NCBI RefSeq assembly: GCF_051348905.1
Contig: NC_135232.1
Span: forward strand, 846,152,514 to 846,216,513
Reading direction: 5' to 3'
Length of the DNA: 64,000 nucleotides
DNA from: Ranitomeya variabilis
Taxonomy: Eukaryota > Chordata > Amphibia > Anura > Dendrobatidae
Shown one piece after another: positions 10,698 to 21,111 of this stretch; position 1 is the stretch's first letter, and each line of letters starts with the position of its first letter. Both the position numbers and the translations under genes were made by a program. Under the pieces are notes generated by a model that made no database searches, was not told where the DNA came from, and was given only the letters and a program-made list of their open reading frames with translations.

Positions 10698-13600
10698 ATG
10701 AGGAAGTCTGGTGCAAGAGGTCGTCGTGGGCGTTCATTGTCAGCTGGTAATGATGGTAGTGGTAGTGGAGCATCAGGTGGTCGTGGGGATAAAAATATTC
10801 CACCTAAGTCTGGAGCTGTGGAGCCAGTTTCGTCGTCAGGCTACACAAGGCCTCGAACGCTCTCTTTTCTGGGAGTAGGAAAACCGCTTTTAAAGGCGGA
10901 GCAGCAACAGCAAGTTTTGGCTTACATTGCAGACTCAGCCTCTAGCTCTTTTGCCTCCTCTTCCGAAACTGGTAAATGTAAAAGCAGCGCGTCGCTTGTG
11001 GATGTTCACGGTCAGGGACAAGTCGCTTCCTTGTCCTCCTCAGCAAAAACTACAACAAGAGAGAAGGATGCAGCAGGCGACACAACGGGTCACTCCATGG
11101 AGCTCTTTACACATACCGTCCCTGGCTTAGAAAGTGAAACATTTAACAGGCCATGCCCATTACAAGTATATTCTGACATGGAGTGCACTGATGCACAGCC
11201 ACAGCCAGAGTACTATGCTGCTCCTTTGACTCAGACCACCACATTGCCCTCTCAGGGTACAGATCCACAATCAGACCCTGATGAGACTATGTTGCCCCGC
11301 CACGAACGCTATACCACCGACCGACACAGTGACACAGACGAAGTTGCACACGAGCTCGAAGAGGAGGTAATAGATGACCCAGTTATTGACCCCGATTGGC
11401 AGCCATTGGGGGAACAGGGTGCAGGCGGCAGTAGTTCAGAAGCGGAGGTGGAGGAGGGGCCGCAGCAGGCATCAACATCGCAACAGGTTCCATCTGCCGG
11501 GCCCGTATCTGGACCAAAACGCGTGTCAAAGCCAAAACCTGTTGGAGCACAGCGTTGCCATCCGGTTAAAGCTCAGTCTGCAATCCCTGAAAAGGGATCA
11601 GAGTCTAGGAAGAGTGCAGTCTGGCATTTTTTTAAACAACATCCAACTGATCAGCGCAAAGTCATCTGTCAAAAATGTTCAACTAGCTTAAGCAGAGGTC
11701 AGAATCTGAAAAGTCTAAATACTAGTTGCATGCATAGACACTTAACCACCATGCATTCTCAAGCCTGGACTAACTACCAAACGTCCCTCAAGGTTGTAGC
11801 ACCCTCGGCCAATGAAGCTAGTCAGCAACGCAACATCCCTTCCGTCACTGTAAGGCCACCATTTTCCGCACCACCGGCAGTATCTGTGCAGGTTTCTTTG
11901 CCAGCCAAAAGCAGTCAGGGTCAGGGAATCACCAGTTTTGTAGGAGGAAATATTGCATGTAGGGCACCGGCGGAAACAATACCGTCTCCAACCGTCTCTC
12001 AGTCTGCCATGTCCACCGGCACACCCGAAAGTTCCACGATCTACAGCTCTCCAGTCCAGCTCACCCTACATGAGACTCTGGTTAGAAAAAGGAAGTACTT
12101 ATCCTCGCATCCGCGTACACAGGGTTTTAACGCCCACATAGCTAGACTAATCTCGTTAGAGATGATGCCCTACCGGTTAGTTGAAAGCGAAGCTTTCAAA
12201 GCCCTGATGGAGTACGCTGAACCACGATACGAGCTACCCAGTCGACACTTTTTTTCCAGAAAAGCCATCCCAGCCCTGCACCAGCATGTTAAACAGCGCA
12301 TCGTCCATGCACTCAGGCAATCTGTGAGTACAAAGGTGCACCTGACTACAGATGCATGGACCAGTAGGCATGGCCAGGGACGTTATGTGTCCATCACGGC
12401 ACACTGGGTGAATGTGGTGGATGCAGGGTCCACAGGCGACATCAATTTAGGGACAGTTGTGCCTAGCCCACGGTCTAGGAAACAGTTGGCTGTAGGCGTT
12501 CGCACCCCCTCCTCCTCCTCCTCGTCCTCCTGCAGAAGCTACAGCTCTTCCACAGAACGCAGTCGGCCAACCACTCCATCGGCAGATGACACTGTTGCAC
12601 ACCAGTTGTCCCATTATGGGCCAGCTACTGCCAAGCGTCAGCAGGCTGTATTGGCTATGAAGTGTTTGGGCGACAACAGACACACCGCGGAAGTTCTGTC
12701 CGAGTTCTTGCAACAAGAAACGCAGTCGTGGCTGGGCACAGTAGATCTTGAGGCAGGCAAGGTAGTGAGTGATAACGGAAGGAATTTCATGGCTGCCATC
12801 TCCCTTTCCCAACTGAAACACATTCCTTGCCTGGCTCACACCTTAAACCTGGTGGTGCAGTGCTTATTGAAAACTTATCCTGGGTTCTCCGACCTGCTCC
12901 TCAAAGTGCGTGCACTTTGCTCACATATCCGACGTTCGCCTGTACACGCCAGCCGTATGCAGACCTATCAGCGGTCTTTGAACCTTCCCCAGCATCGCCT
13001 AATCATAGACGTTGCAACAAGGTGGAACTCAACACTGCACATGCTTCAGAGACTGTGCGAACAGAGGCGTGCTGTTATTTATTTGTGGGAGGATACACGG
13101 GCAGGCAGTAGGATGGCAGACATGGAGTTGTCAGGTGTGCAGTGGTCGAAGATACAAGACATGTGTCAAGTCCTTCAGTGTTTTGAGGAATGCACACGGC
13201 TGGTTAGTGCAGACAACGCCGTAATAAGCATGAGCATCCCCCTAATGCGTCTGCTGATGCAAAGTTTGACGCACATAAAGGAGCAGGCGTCTGCACCAGA
13301 GGAAGAGGGAAGCCTTGATGACAGTCAGCCATTGTCTGGTCAGGGCAGTGTACAGGACGAGGTAGCGGGCGAAGAGGAGGTGGAGGACGAGGAGGATGAT
13401 GGGGATGAGTATATTTTTAATGCGGAAACTTTCACGGGGGCACAGGAAATTGGTTGCGTGTCACGGCCGGGTTCTGGTTTTTTGAGGGACACAAGTGACG
13501 TAGATTTGCCTGCAACTGCCCCTCAACCAATCACAACCGGAGATTTGACAAGTGGAACTTTGGCCCACATGGCGGATTATGCCTTACGTATCCTACAAAG

Positions 13601-14261
13601 GGACACACGCATTACGAAAATGATGAACGATGACGATTACTGGTTGGCCTGCCTCCTTGATCCACGCTATAAAGGCAAATTGCAAAATATTATGCCACAT
13701 GAGAACTTGGAACTAATATTAGCAACCAAACAATCAACTCTTGTTGACCGTTTGCTTCAGGCATTCCCAGCACACAGCGCACGTGATCGTTCTCACACGA
13801 GCTCCAGGGGGCAGCAGACTAGGAGTGTTAGGGGTGCACACATCAGAAGTGGCGTTGGACAGAGGGGTTTTCTGACCAGGTTGTGGAGTGATTTTGCTAT
13901 GACCGCAGACAGGACAGGTACTGCTGCATCAATTGAAAGTGACAGGAGACAACATTTGTCCAGTATGGTTACTAACTATTTTTCATCCCTTATCGATGTT
14001 CTCCCTCAACCGTCATTCCCATTTGATTACTGGGCCTCCAAATTAGACACCTGGCCAGAATTGGCAGAATATGCATTGCAGGAGCTTGCTTGCCCGGCAG
14101 CAAGTGTCCTATCAGAAAGAGTATTCAGTGCTGCAGGGTCAATATTAACCGAAAAAAGGACTCGTCTGGCTACCCAAAATGTTGACGATCTAACATTCAT
14201 TAAAATGAACCACAACTGGATTTCAAAATCTTTTGCCCCACCTTGCCCGGCCGACACCTAG
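10698..14261 (+). CDS. hAT transposase with BED zinc finger, 1187 aa
   Basis: Nuclear DNA transposase that excises and reinserts the element at 8-bp staggered targets. A low-complexity Ser/Gly/acidic N-terminus (about 1-300) precedes a BED finger at 306-353 with ligands C324, C327, H348 and H353. The RNase H-like core follows: first catalytic Asp D552 in TTDAWTS, a Ser-rich insert (about 602-630), second Asp D692 in SDNGRNF, the C-L-A-H motif (C711, H714), and DVATRWNS around W776. An acidic Glu/Asp run lies near 887-910. The hAT C-terminal dimerisation region ends in SERVFSAAG (E1140, probably the third acidic residue), then KMNHNW. The frame is uninterrupted from ATG (context AACAATGAGG) to TAG, long for the family because of the N-terminus and inserts. 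All catalytic landmarks are present, so activity is plausible but untested. Confidence 0.95.
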   Translation: MRKSGARGRRGRSLSAGNDGSGSGASGGRGDKNIPPKSGAVEPVSSSGYTRPRTLSFLGVGKPLLKAEQQQQVLAYIADSASSSFASSSETGKCKSSASLVDVHGQGQVASLSSSAKTTTREKDAAGDTTGHSMELFTHTVPGLESETFNRPCPLQVYSDMECTDAQPQPEYYAAPLTQTTTLPSQGTDPQSDPDETMLPRHERYTTDRHSDTDEVAHELEEEVIDDPVIDPDWQPLGEQGAGGSSSEAEVEEGPQQASTSQQVPSAGPVSGPKRVSKPKPVGAQRCHPVKAQSAIPEKGSESRKSAVWHFFKQHPTDQRKVICQKCSTSLSRGQNLKSLNTSCMHRHLTTMHSQAWTNYQTSLKVVAPSANEASQQRNIPSVTVRPPFSAPPAVSVQVSLPAKSSQGQGITSFVGGNIACRAPAETIPSPTVSQSAMSTGTPESSTIYSSPVQLTLHETLVRKRKYLSSHPRTQGFNAHIARLISLEMMPYRLVESEAFKALMEYAEPRYELPSRHFFSRKAIPALHQHVKQRIVHALRQSVSTKVHLTTDAWTSRHGQGRYVSITAHWVNVVDAGSTGDINLGTVVPSPRSRKQLAVGVRTPSSSSSSSCRSYSSSTERSRPTTPSADDTVAHQLSHYGPATAKRQQAVLAMKCLGDNRHTAEVLSEFLQQETQSWLGTVDLEAGKVVSDNGRNFMAAISLSQLKHIPCLAHTLNLVVQCLLKTYPGFSDLLLKVRALCSHIRRSPVHASRMQTYQRSLNLPQHRLIIDVATRWNSTLHMLQRLCEQRRAVIYLWEDTRAGSRMADMELSGVQWSKIQDMCQVLQCFEECTRLVSADNAVISMSIPLMRLLMQSLTHIKEQASAPEEEGSLDDSQPLSGQGSVQDEVAGEEEVEDEEDDGDEYIFNAETFTGAQEIGCVSRPGSGFLRDTSDVDLPATAPQPITTGDLTSGTLAHMADYALRILQRDTRITKMMNDDDYWLACLLDPRYKGKLQNIMPHENLELILATKQSTLVDRLLQAFPAHSARDRSHTSSRGQQTRSVRGAHIRSGVGQRGFLTRLWSDFAMTADRTGTAASIESDRRQHLSSMVTNYFSSLIDVLPQPSFPFDYWASKLDTWPELAEYALQELACPAASVLSERVFSAAGSILTEKRTRLATQNVDDLTFIKMNHNWISKSFAPPCPADT

Positions 14262-14917
14262 CTTTCCTATGAAAAGCTCTTGCCTGTGAATTACTTTTCT
14301 AATGTCTAATTTGCTGCTGCAGATTGTACAGCATACGACATGTTTACACCTCCCTAAATGGCCAAACTCCCCACACGGGGCCGTGGTATCGCGACTTGGC
14401 GCAAGCACCCGTGAGACTGCTGTTTGTCTGAAGAGGTGGGTGTGCTCGCTTTTGGTTGACGGCATTGCTACTGGGTCCCTCATAGTACAATGTAGTGTCT
14501 CTGGCGGTGGTGGTGCGCACCCAACGTCAGACACACCGTTGTAACATGAGTGGCCCTGGGGCGGTCCCGCCGGCCTCAAGAGAGTTCCCCCCTACCCCAG
14601 CTCAAACTGGGCTCTACTACGTGCAAAATTATGTCGCACAGCTCCACCAATCTTTAGTCTATTCGCTGACATCATTCAATGTCTGGCACTGACAATACAA
14701 ATTTGTAGACATCTATGATGCAACTTAAAGTAGTCTGTGTCTGTGTCCTATATTGGCACCATTAAATAGTTACTGCCAAATTACTATGTCAGAAACACAG
14801 CAGATGAGCCCACCCCTGTACCTAAGTATGCCATCTTTTTTTTTGTTTTGGTTGTTTTGCGAGACATTAACATCTATTTATATTTTGGGAGTACTGGGAC
14901 AGACACTCCTTGCACTA
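14262..14917 (+). other. Transposase 3' flank, unique sequence
   Basis: Follows the stop codon. Short open frames here have no recognisable domain. It holds the cassette at 14424-14565 and some AT-rich sequence with ATTAAA (about 14761), the nearest possible poly(A) signal to the stop codon. Confidence 0.5.
14424..14565 (+). repeat. Diverged inverted-repeat cassette, copy 1
   Basis: Segment with GGGTCCCTCATAGTAC on one side and a loosely complementary GTAACATGAGTGGCCCTG on the other. It aligns by eye along its length with 20544-20697, including AGTGTC, GGTGG and the ACACACCG core, so both are copies of one ancestral cassette. In this copy the arms are decayed. Confidence 0.6.
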
Positions 14918-16962
14918 CTCCTCCACTCAGCACCAAGCTGCCTGCCCGTGTATCCATGTAACCGCTGTAAAACTGCCATGAGCCTATTGTTTGTTATTTT
15001 AGGCCTTTGATAGCCTGTCTGCGGTCCCTACTCCTCCACTGACCACCAAGCTGCCTGCCCGTGTATCCATGTAACCGCTGTAAAACTGCCATGAGCCTAT
15101 TGTTTGTTATTTTAGGCCTTTGAAGCCTTTCTGCGCTCCCTCCTTCCACTAGTCCTCCACTGACCAGACCACTGCTGCCCGTGTACCCCTGGAACCAATT
15201 TTAAAGTGCCTACAGCCAGCCCATTTTATTGTGTTAGGCCTTCGAAGCCTGTCTGCGGTCCCTCCTTCCACTAGGCCTCCACTGACCAGACCACTGCTGC
15301 CCGTGTACCCCTGGAACCAATTTTAAAGTGCCTACAGCCAGCCCATTTTATTGTGTTAGGCCTTCGAAGCCTGTCTGCGGTCCATACTTCCACTAGTCCT
15401 CCACTGACCAGACCACTGCTGCCCGTGTACCCCTGGAACCAATTTTAAAGTGCCTACAGTCAGCCCATTTTATTGTGTTAGGCCTTCGAAGCCTGTCTGC
15501 GGTCCATACTTCCACTAGGCCTCCACTGACCAGACCACTGCTGCCCGTGTACCCCTGGAACCAATTTTAAAGTGCCTACAGCCAGCCCATTTTATTGTGT
15601 TAGGCCTTCGAAGCCTGTCTGCGGTCCATACTTCCACTAGGCCTCCACTGACCAGACCACTGCTGCCCGTGTACCCCTGGAACCAATTTTAAAGTGCCTA
15701 CAGCCAGCCCATTTTATTGTGTTAGGCCTTCGAAGCCTGTCTGCGGTCCATACTTCCACTAGTCCTCCACTGACCAGACCACTGCTGCCCGTGTACCCCT
15801 GGAACCAATTTTAAAGTGCCTACAGCCAGCCCATTTTATTGTGTTAGGCCTTCGAAGCCTGTCTGCGGTCCCTCCTTCCACTAGGCCTCCACTGACCAGA
15901 CCACTGCTGCCCGTGTACCCCTGGAACCAATTTTAAAGTGCCTACAGCCAGCCCATTTTATTGTGTTAGGCCTTCGAAGCCTGTCTGCGGTCCATACTTT
16001 AAATACTCCTCCACTCAGCACCAAGCTGCCTGCCCGTGTATCCATGTAACCGCTGTAAAACTGCCATGAGCCTATTGTTTGTTATTTTAGGCCTTTGATA
16101 GCCTGTCTGCGGTCCCTACTCCTCCACTGACCACCAAGCTGCCTGCCCGTGTATCCATGTAACCGCTGTAAAACTGCCATGAGCCTATTGTTTGTTATTT
16201 TAGGCCTTTGAAGCCTTTCTGCGCTCCCTCCTTCCACTAGTCCTCCACTGACCAGACCACTGCTGCCCGTGTACCCCTGGAACCAATTTTAAAGTGCCTA
16301 CAGCCAGCCCATTTTATTGTGTTAGGCCTTCGAAGCCTGTCTGCGGTCCATACTTTAAATACTCCTCCACTCACCACCAAGCTGCCTGCCCGTGTATCCA
16401 TGTAACCGCTGTAAAACTGCCATGAGCCTATTGTTTGTTATGTTAGGCCTTTGATAGCCTGTCTGCGGTCCTTACTTTAAATACTCCTCCACTCACCACC
16501 TAGCTGCCTGTGTATCCATGTAACCGATGTAAAACTGCCATGACTGCCTACTGTTTGTTATTTTAGGCCTTTGATAGCCTGTCTGCGGCCCCTACTTGCA
16601 ATACTCCTCCACTGACCACAATGCTGCCTGGAGTGCCTGCCTGTGTATCCATGTAACCGATGTAAAACTGCCATGACTGCCTACTGTTTGTTATTTTAGG
16701 CCTTTGATAGCCTGTCTGCGGCCCCTACTTGCAATACTCCTCCACTGAGCACAATGCTGCCTGGAGTGCCTGCCTGTGTATCCATGTAACCGATGTAAAA
16801 CTGCCATGACTGCCTACTGTTTGTTATTTTAGGCCTTTGATAGCCTGTCTGCAGCCCCTACTTGCAATACTCCTCCACTGACCACACCAATGCTGCCCGT
16901 GTACCCCTGGAACCTATTTAAAAGTTCATAGAGCCTAGTTATATATTTTATTTACTATTAAT
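14918..16962. repeat. Minisatellite B: 113-bp and 122-bp related units
   Basis: Units built around CTCCACTGACCA, TGCCCGTGT, GTAACC/GGAACC and TTAGGCCTT. The 122-bp form (GGCCTTCGAAGCC) repeats exactly at 15241, 15363, 15485, 15607, 15729, 15851 and 15973. The 113-bp form (GGCCTTTGATAGCC, TATCCATGTAACCG) flanks it, and the block near 15001 recurs near 16089, 1088 bp later, as a higher-order duplication. Later units (after about 16360) are more divergent. No supported coding frame. Confidence 0.92.
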
Positions 16963-17208
16963 AAGGCCATGATGGACTACGCTGTACCACGCTACAAGCT
17001 AACCAGTCGACACTTCTTTTGCGAGAAAAGCCATCCCAACCCTCCACCAGCATGTAGAAGACCGCATTGTCCATGCACTCTGGCAATCTGTGAGTACAAA
17101 GGTGCACCTGACAACAGACGCATGGACCTGTAGGCATGGCCACGGAAGATTACGTGTCCATTACGGCGCAATGGGTTAATGTGGTGGATGCATGGTCCAC
17201 AGGGGACA
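16963..17208 (+). pseudogene. Transposase relic 1 (core around the first catalytic Asp)
   Basis: About 245 bp clearly homologous to 12199-12441 of the intact transposase. It has the same order of GATGGACTACGCTG, AGTCGACACTTC, AGAAAAGCCATCCC and GTGAGTACAAAGGTGCACC, and the TTDAWT codons. It carries several substitutions and at least two 1-base insertions relative to the intact gene (in CACTTCTTTTGCGAG and GGAAGATTACG), so it is not coding. Both edges abut minisatellite-type sequence. It comes from a related but diverged element, not from a recent copy of this gene. Confidence 0.85.
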
Positions 17209-17330
17209 GCCTACTAAGTCTGTCTGCAGTCCCTAATTCAAATTGTCCTCCACTGTCTAAATCGGAACTTCCACCTTCTGGCTTTCGGCCTATAGTATCA
17301 GAAATTAAACTGCATTTGGCCTTCAACTTT
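17209..17330. other. Degenerate minisatellite unit between relic 1 and minisatellite C
   Basis: Contains CTGTCTGCAGTCCC, CCTCCACTGTC and TATCAGAAATTAAACTGC. These link it both to minisatellite B and to the degenerate unit after minisatellite C (about 20160-20220), suggesting an ancestral single unit. Confidence 0.6.
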
Positions 17331-20085
17331 GGTTAGGGCCTACTAACGGCTTCTGCCCCTCCCTGGTGTTGCCCTCAACTAAATAAAGCTGAGCTTCAAC
17401 CTTCCGGCTCTCATTATGTGGTTTTAAAAAAAAAAATGGTGGTTAGGGCCTACTAACGGCTTCTGCCCCTCCCTGGTGTTGTCCTCAACTAAATAAAGCT
17501 GAGCTTCAACCTTCCGGCTCTCATTATGTGGTTTAAAAAAAAAAAATGGTGGTTAGGGCCTACTAACGGCTTCTGCCCCTCCCTGGTGTTGTCCTCAACT
17601 AAATAAAGCTGAGCTTCAACCTTCCGGCTCTCATTAAGTGGTTTTAAAAAAAAAATGGTGGTTAGGGCCTACTAACGGCTTCTGCCCCTCCCTGGTGTTG
17701 TCCTCAACTAAATAAAGCTGAGCTTCAACCTTCCGGCTCTCATTAAGTGGTTTTAAAAAAAAAAAAAATGGTGGTTAGGGCCTACTAACGGCTTCTGCCC
17801 CTCCCTGGTGTTGTCCTCAACTAAATAAAGCTGAGCTTCAACCTTCCGGCTCTCATTATGTGGTTTTAAAAAAAAAAATGGTGGTTAGGGCCTACTAACG
17901 GCTTCTGCCCCTCCCTGGTGTTGTCCTCAACTAAATAAAGCTGAGCTTCAACCTTCCGGCTCTCATTAAGTGGTTTTTAAAAAAAAATGGTGGTTAGGGC
18001 CTACTAACGGCTTCTGCCCCTCCCTGGTGTTGTCCTCAACTAAATAAAGCTGAGCTTCAACCTTCCGGCTCTCATTAAGTGGTTTTAAAAAAAAAAAAAA
18101 TGGTGGTTAGGGCCTACTAACGGCTTCTGCCCCTCCCTGGTGTTGTCCTCAACTAAATAAAGCTGAGCTTCAACCTTCCGGCTCTCATTATGTGGTTTAA
18201 AAAAAAAAAATGGTGGTTAGGGCCTACTAACGGCTTCTGCCCCTCCCTGGTGTTGTCCTCAACTAAATAAAGCTGAGCTTCAACCTTCCGGCTCTCATTA
18301 AGTGGTTTTTAAAAAAAAATGGTGGTTAGGGCCTACTAACGGCTTCTGCCCCTCCCTGGTGTTGTCCTCAACTAAATAAAGCTGAGCTTCAACCTTCCGG
18401 CTCTCATTAAGTGGTTTTAAAAAAAAAAAAAATGGTGGTTAGGGCCTACTAACGGCTTCTGCCCCTCCCTGGTGTTGTCCTCAACTAAATAAAGCTGAGC
18501 TTCAACCTTCCGGCTCTCATTATGTGGTTTTAAAAAAAAAAATGGTGGTTAGGGCCTACTAACGGCTTCTGCCCCTCCCTGGTGTTGTCCTCAACTAAAT
18601 AAAGCTGAGCTTCAACCTTCCGGCTCTCATTAAGTGGTTTTAAAAAAAAAATGGTGGTTAGGGCCTACTAACGGCTTCTGCCCCTCCCTGGTGTTGTCCT
18701 CAACTAAATAAAGCTGAGCTTCAACCTTCCGGCTCTCATTAAGTGGTTTTAAAAAAAAAAAAAATGGTGGTTAGGGCCTACTAACGGCTTCTGCCCCTCC
18801 CTGGTGTTGTCCTCAACTAAATAAAGCTGAGCTTCAACCTTCCGGCTCTCATTATGTGGTTTAAAAAAAAAAAATGGTGGTTAGGGCCTACTAACGGCTT
18901 CTGCCCCTCCCTGGTGTTGTCCTCAACTAAATAAAGCTGAGCTTCAACCTTCCGGCTCTCATTAAGTGGTTTTAAAAAAAAAATGGTGGTTAGGGCCTAC
19001 TAACGGCTTCTGCCCCTCCCTGGTGTTGTCCTCAACTAAATAAAGCTGAGCTTCAACCTTCCGGCTCTCATTAAGTGGTTTTAAAAAAAAAAAAAATGGT
19101 GGTTAGGGCCTACTAACGGCTTCTGCCCCTCCCTGGTGTTGTCCTCAACTAAATAAAGCTGAGCTTCAACCTTCCGGCTCTCATTATGTGGTTTTAAAAA
19201 AAAAAATGGTGGTTAGGGCCTACTAACGGCTTCTGCCCCTCCCTGGTGTTGTCCTCAACTAAATAAAGCTGAGCTTCAACCTTCCGGCTCTCATTAAGTG
19301 GTTTTTTAAAAAAAATGGTGGTTAGGGCCTACTAACGGCTTCTGCCCCTCCCTGGTGTTGTCCTCAACTAAATAAAGCTGAGCTTCAACCTTCCGGCTCT
19401 CATTAAGTGGTTTTAAAAAAAAAAAAAATGGTGGTTAGGGCCTACTAACGGCTTCTGCCCCTCCCTGGTGTTGTCCTCAACTAAATAAAGCTGAGCTTCA
19501 ACCTTCCGGCTCTCATTATGTGGTTTTAAAAAAAAAAATGGTGGTTAGGGCCTACTAACGGCTTCTGCCCCTCCCTGGTGTTGTCCTCAACTAAATAAAG
19601 CTGAGCTTCAACCTTCCGGCTCTCATTAAGTGGTTTTTAAAAAAAAATGGTGGTTAGGGCCTACTAACGGCTTCTGCCCCTCCCTGGTGTTGTCCTCAAC
19701 TAAATAAAGCTGAGCTTCAACCTTCCGGCTCTCATTAAGTGGTTTTAAAAAAAAAAAAATTGGTGGTTAGGGCCTACTAACGGCTTCTGCCCCTCCCTGG
19801 TGTTGTCCTCAACTAAATAAAGCTGAGCTTCAACCTTCCGGCTCTCATTATGTGGTTTAAAAAAAAAAAATGGTGGTTAGGGCCTACTAACGGCTTCTGC
19901 CCCTCCCTGGTGTTGTCCTCAACTAAATAAAGCTGAGCTTCAACCTTCCGGCTCTCATTAAGTGGTTTTAAAAAAAAAAAAAATGGTGGTTAGGGCCTAC
20001 TAACGGCTTCTGCCCCTCCCTGGTGTTGCCCTCAACTAAATAAAGCTGAGCTTCAACCTTCTGCTCCAAATTACCATTTTAAAAA
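17331..20085. repeat. Minisatellite C: ~110-bp unit in an exact 332-bp higher-order repeat
   Basis: Twenty-five units starting at GGTTAGGGCC (17331, 17441, 17551 and so on to 19988). From 17551 to 19875 the spacing cycles 109-113-110 bp, giving seven consecutive higher-order periods of exactly 332 bp. Members differ mainly in TATGTGG versus TAAGTGG and in A-tract length (about 8-15). Each unit carries AATAAA on the + strand (CTAAATAAAGCTGAG). The first two and last two units are outside the cycle. The units are nearly identical, implying very recent amplification. Confidence 0.95.
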
Positions 20086-20394
20086 ATGCAATAGGCTTTT
20101 CCGGCCTACTAAAGGTGTCTGCCCCTCCCTGGTGTTGTCCTCAACTGAACAAAGCTGAGCTTCCACATTCTGGCTTTCGCCCTATACTATCAGATATTAA
20201 ACTGCATTTGGCCTACTAGTGTGGTTAGGCCCTTGAAACAGTGTCTGCTGCTCTTGGGTTTGCTACTCCACTGAACAAAGCAATGCCGCCTGTTTAGTCC
20301 TGTTACCAATTTTGAACTGCATGTAGCCTACTTTATTCTTTGGCCCTATATCTGTTTCCTCCTCATCCTGCCCATTGCCCAGCCACTGCTAAAT
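20086..20394. other. Degenerate units of the B/C minisatellite family
   Basis: Two or three decayed units: CCCCTCCCTGGTGTTGTCC and CTGAACAAAGCTGAGC resemble minisatellite C; CTACTCCACTGAACAAAGC and GTTACCAATTTTGAACTGC resemble minisatellite B. No gene. Confidence 0.6.
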
Positions 20395-20560
20395 GAGTCT
20401 GCTGGTACATTGACCTAGACCACTACATTCCCCTTGTACTCTACACAGCCAGAATCTGTCCCTGCTGAAAGTAAGGTTCCCCTTCCCGCATGTTATACCA
20501 CCTTACACAGGGACAAAGAGGAAGGTGCAGATGAAAGTGCAGGTTCCTTCATCAGGTGGG
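20395..20560 (+). pseudogene. Transposase relic 2 (N-terminal acidic region)
   Basis: Resembles the coding DNA at about 11215-11360. Shared landmarks in order are CAGACCACCACATT / TAGACCACTACATT, CAGAATCTGTCCCTGCTGA against CAATCAGACCCTGATGA, and CTATACCACC / TTATACCACC. It is diverged and joins directly to the cassette that follows the gene in the intact copy, as if most of a transposase gene had been deleted between N-terminus and 3' flank. The boundaries are approximate. Confidence 0.6.
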
Positions 20561-20582
20561 GGGGCATACTCGTTGGCGACGT

Positions 20583-20686
20583 CACTGGCACAGGGCCCCT
20601 CAGAGTACGCAAAAGTGTCGCTGCTGGTGGGAGGCGCCCCCGCCATGCAAACACACCGCCGTACTTTGAGGGGCCCTGTGCCAGTG
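20583..20686. repeat. 27-bp inverted repeat with 50-nt loop (cassette copy 2)
   Basis: Left arm 20583-20609 and right arm 20660-20686 are complementary at 26 of 27 positions (CACTGGCACAGGGCCCCTCA and its complement are the core). The loop is GC-rich. It is homologous to the cassette at 14424-14565 but with well-preserved arms. It would form a stable hairpin in DNA or RNA. Confidence 0.9.
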
Positions 20687-21111
20687 GCAATGCGAACGAG
20701 TGGGCCCCCCCTGCTTGCTCAGGATCACAGCACTTGCAACTTTTAAATACTTACCTTTCCCTGCAACACCGCCGTGACGTAGTCCGCATTTCCTGGGCCC
20801 ACGAAAAACTTGAGCCAGCCCTACTCCCCCCACAACTTTCCCCCAATTCCCTATGCCCAACTATTATTATACAGTTAATTAAGATTGGCAAGCTTCAGAA
20901 ACAAGAATGGATGTTTTTGGCATTAAAATGGGCACTGTAGGTGTTTTCCTGGCCTCCACTCACTGCCGACTATGCTTCCCCATTGACTTGCATTGGGTTT
21001 CGTGTTTCGGTCGATCCCCGACTTTTAGCGATAATCGGCCGACTGCACTCGACTCGACTCTGGACAAAATCGGGTTTCCCAAAACCCTACTCGATCTTAA
21101 AAAAATGAAAG
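20687..21111. other. Right subterminal region of the transposon
   Basis: Mostly unique sequence without a supported gene. From about 21003 it has clustered CGA-rich words (GGTCGATCCCCGAC, CGGCCGACTGCACTCGACTC) resembling the GTCG motifs of the left end, consistent with subterminal transposase sites. Confidence 0.45.

Noticed and set aside
10927-14257. Secondary frames inside the transposase gene on both strands
   Set aside because: Shadows of the 1187-codon transposase; none has a recognisable domain.
20434-20940. 168-codon + strand frame near the transposon's right end
   Set aside because: It spans the transposase relic, the inverted repeat and unique flank with no domain; length alone is weak evidence in GC-rich sequence.
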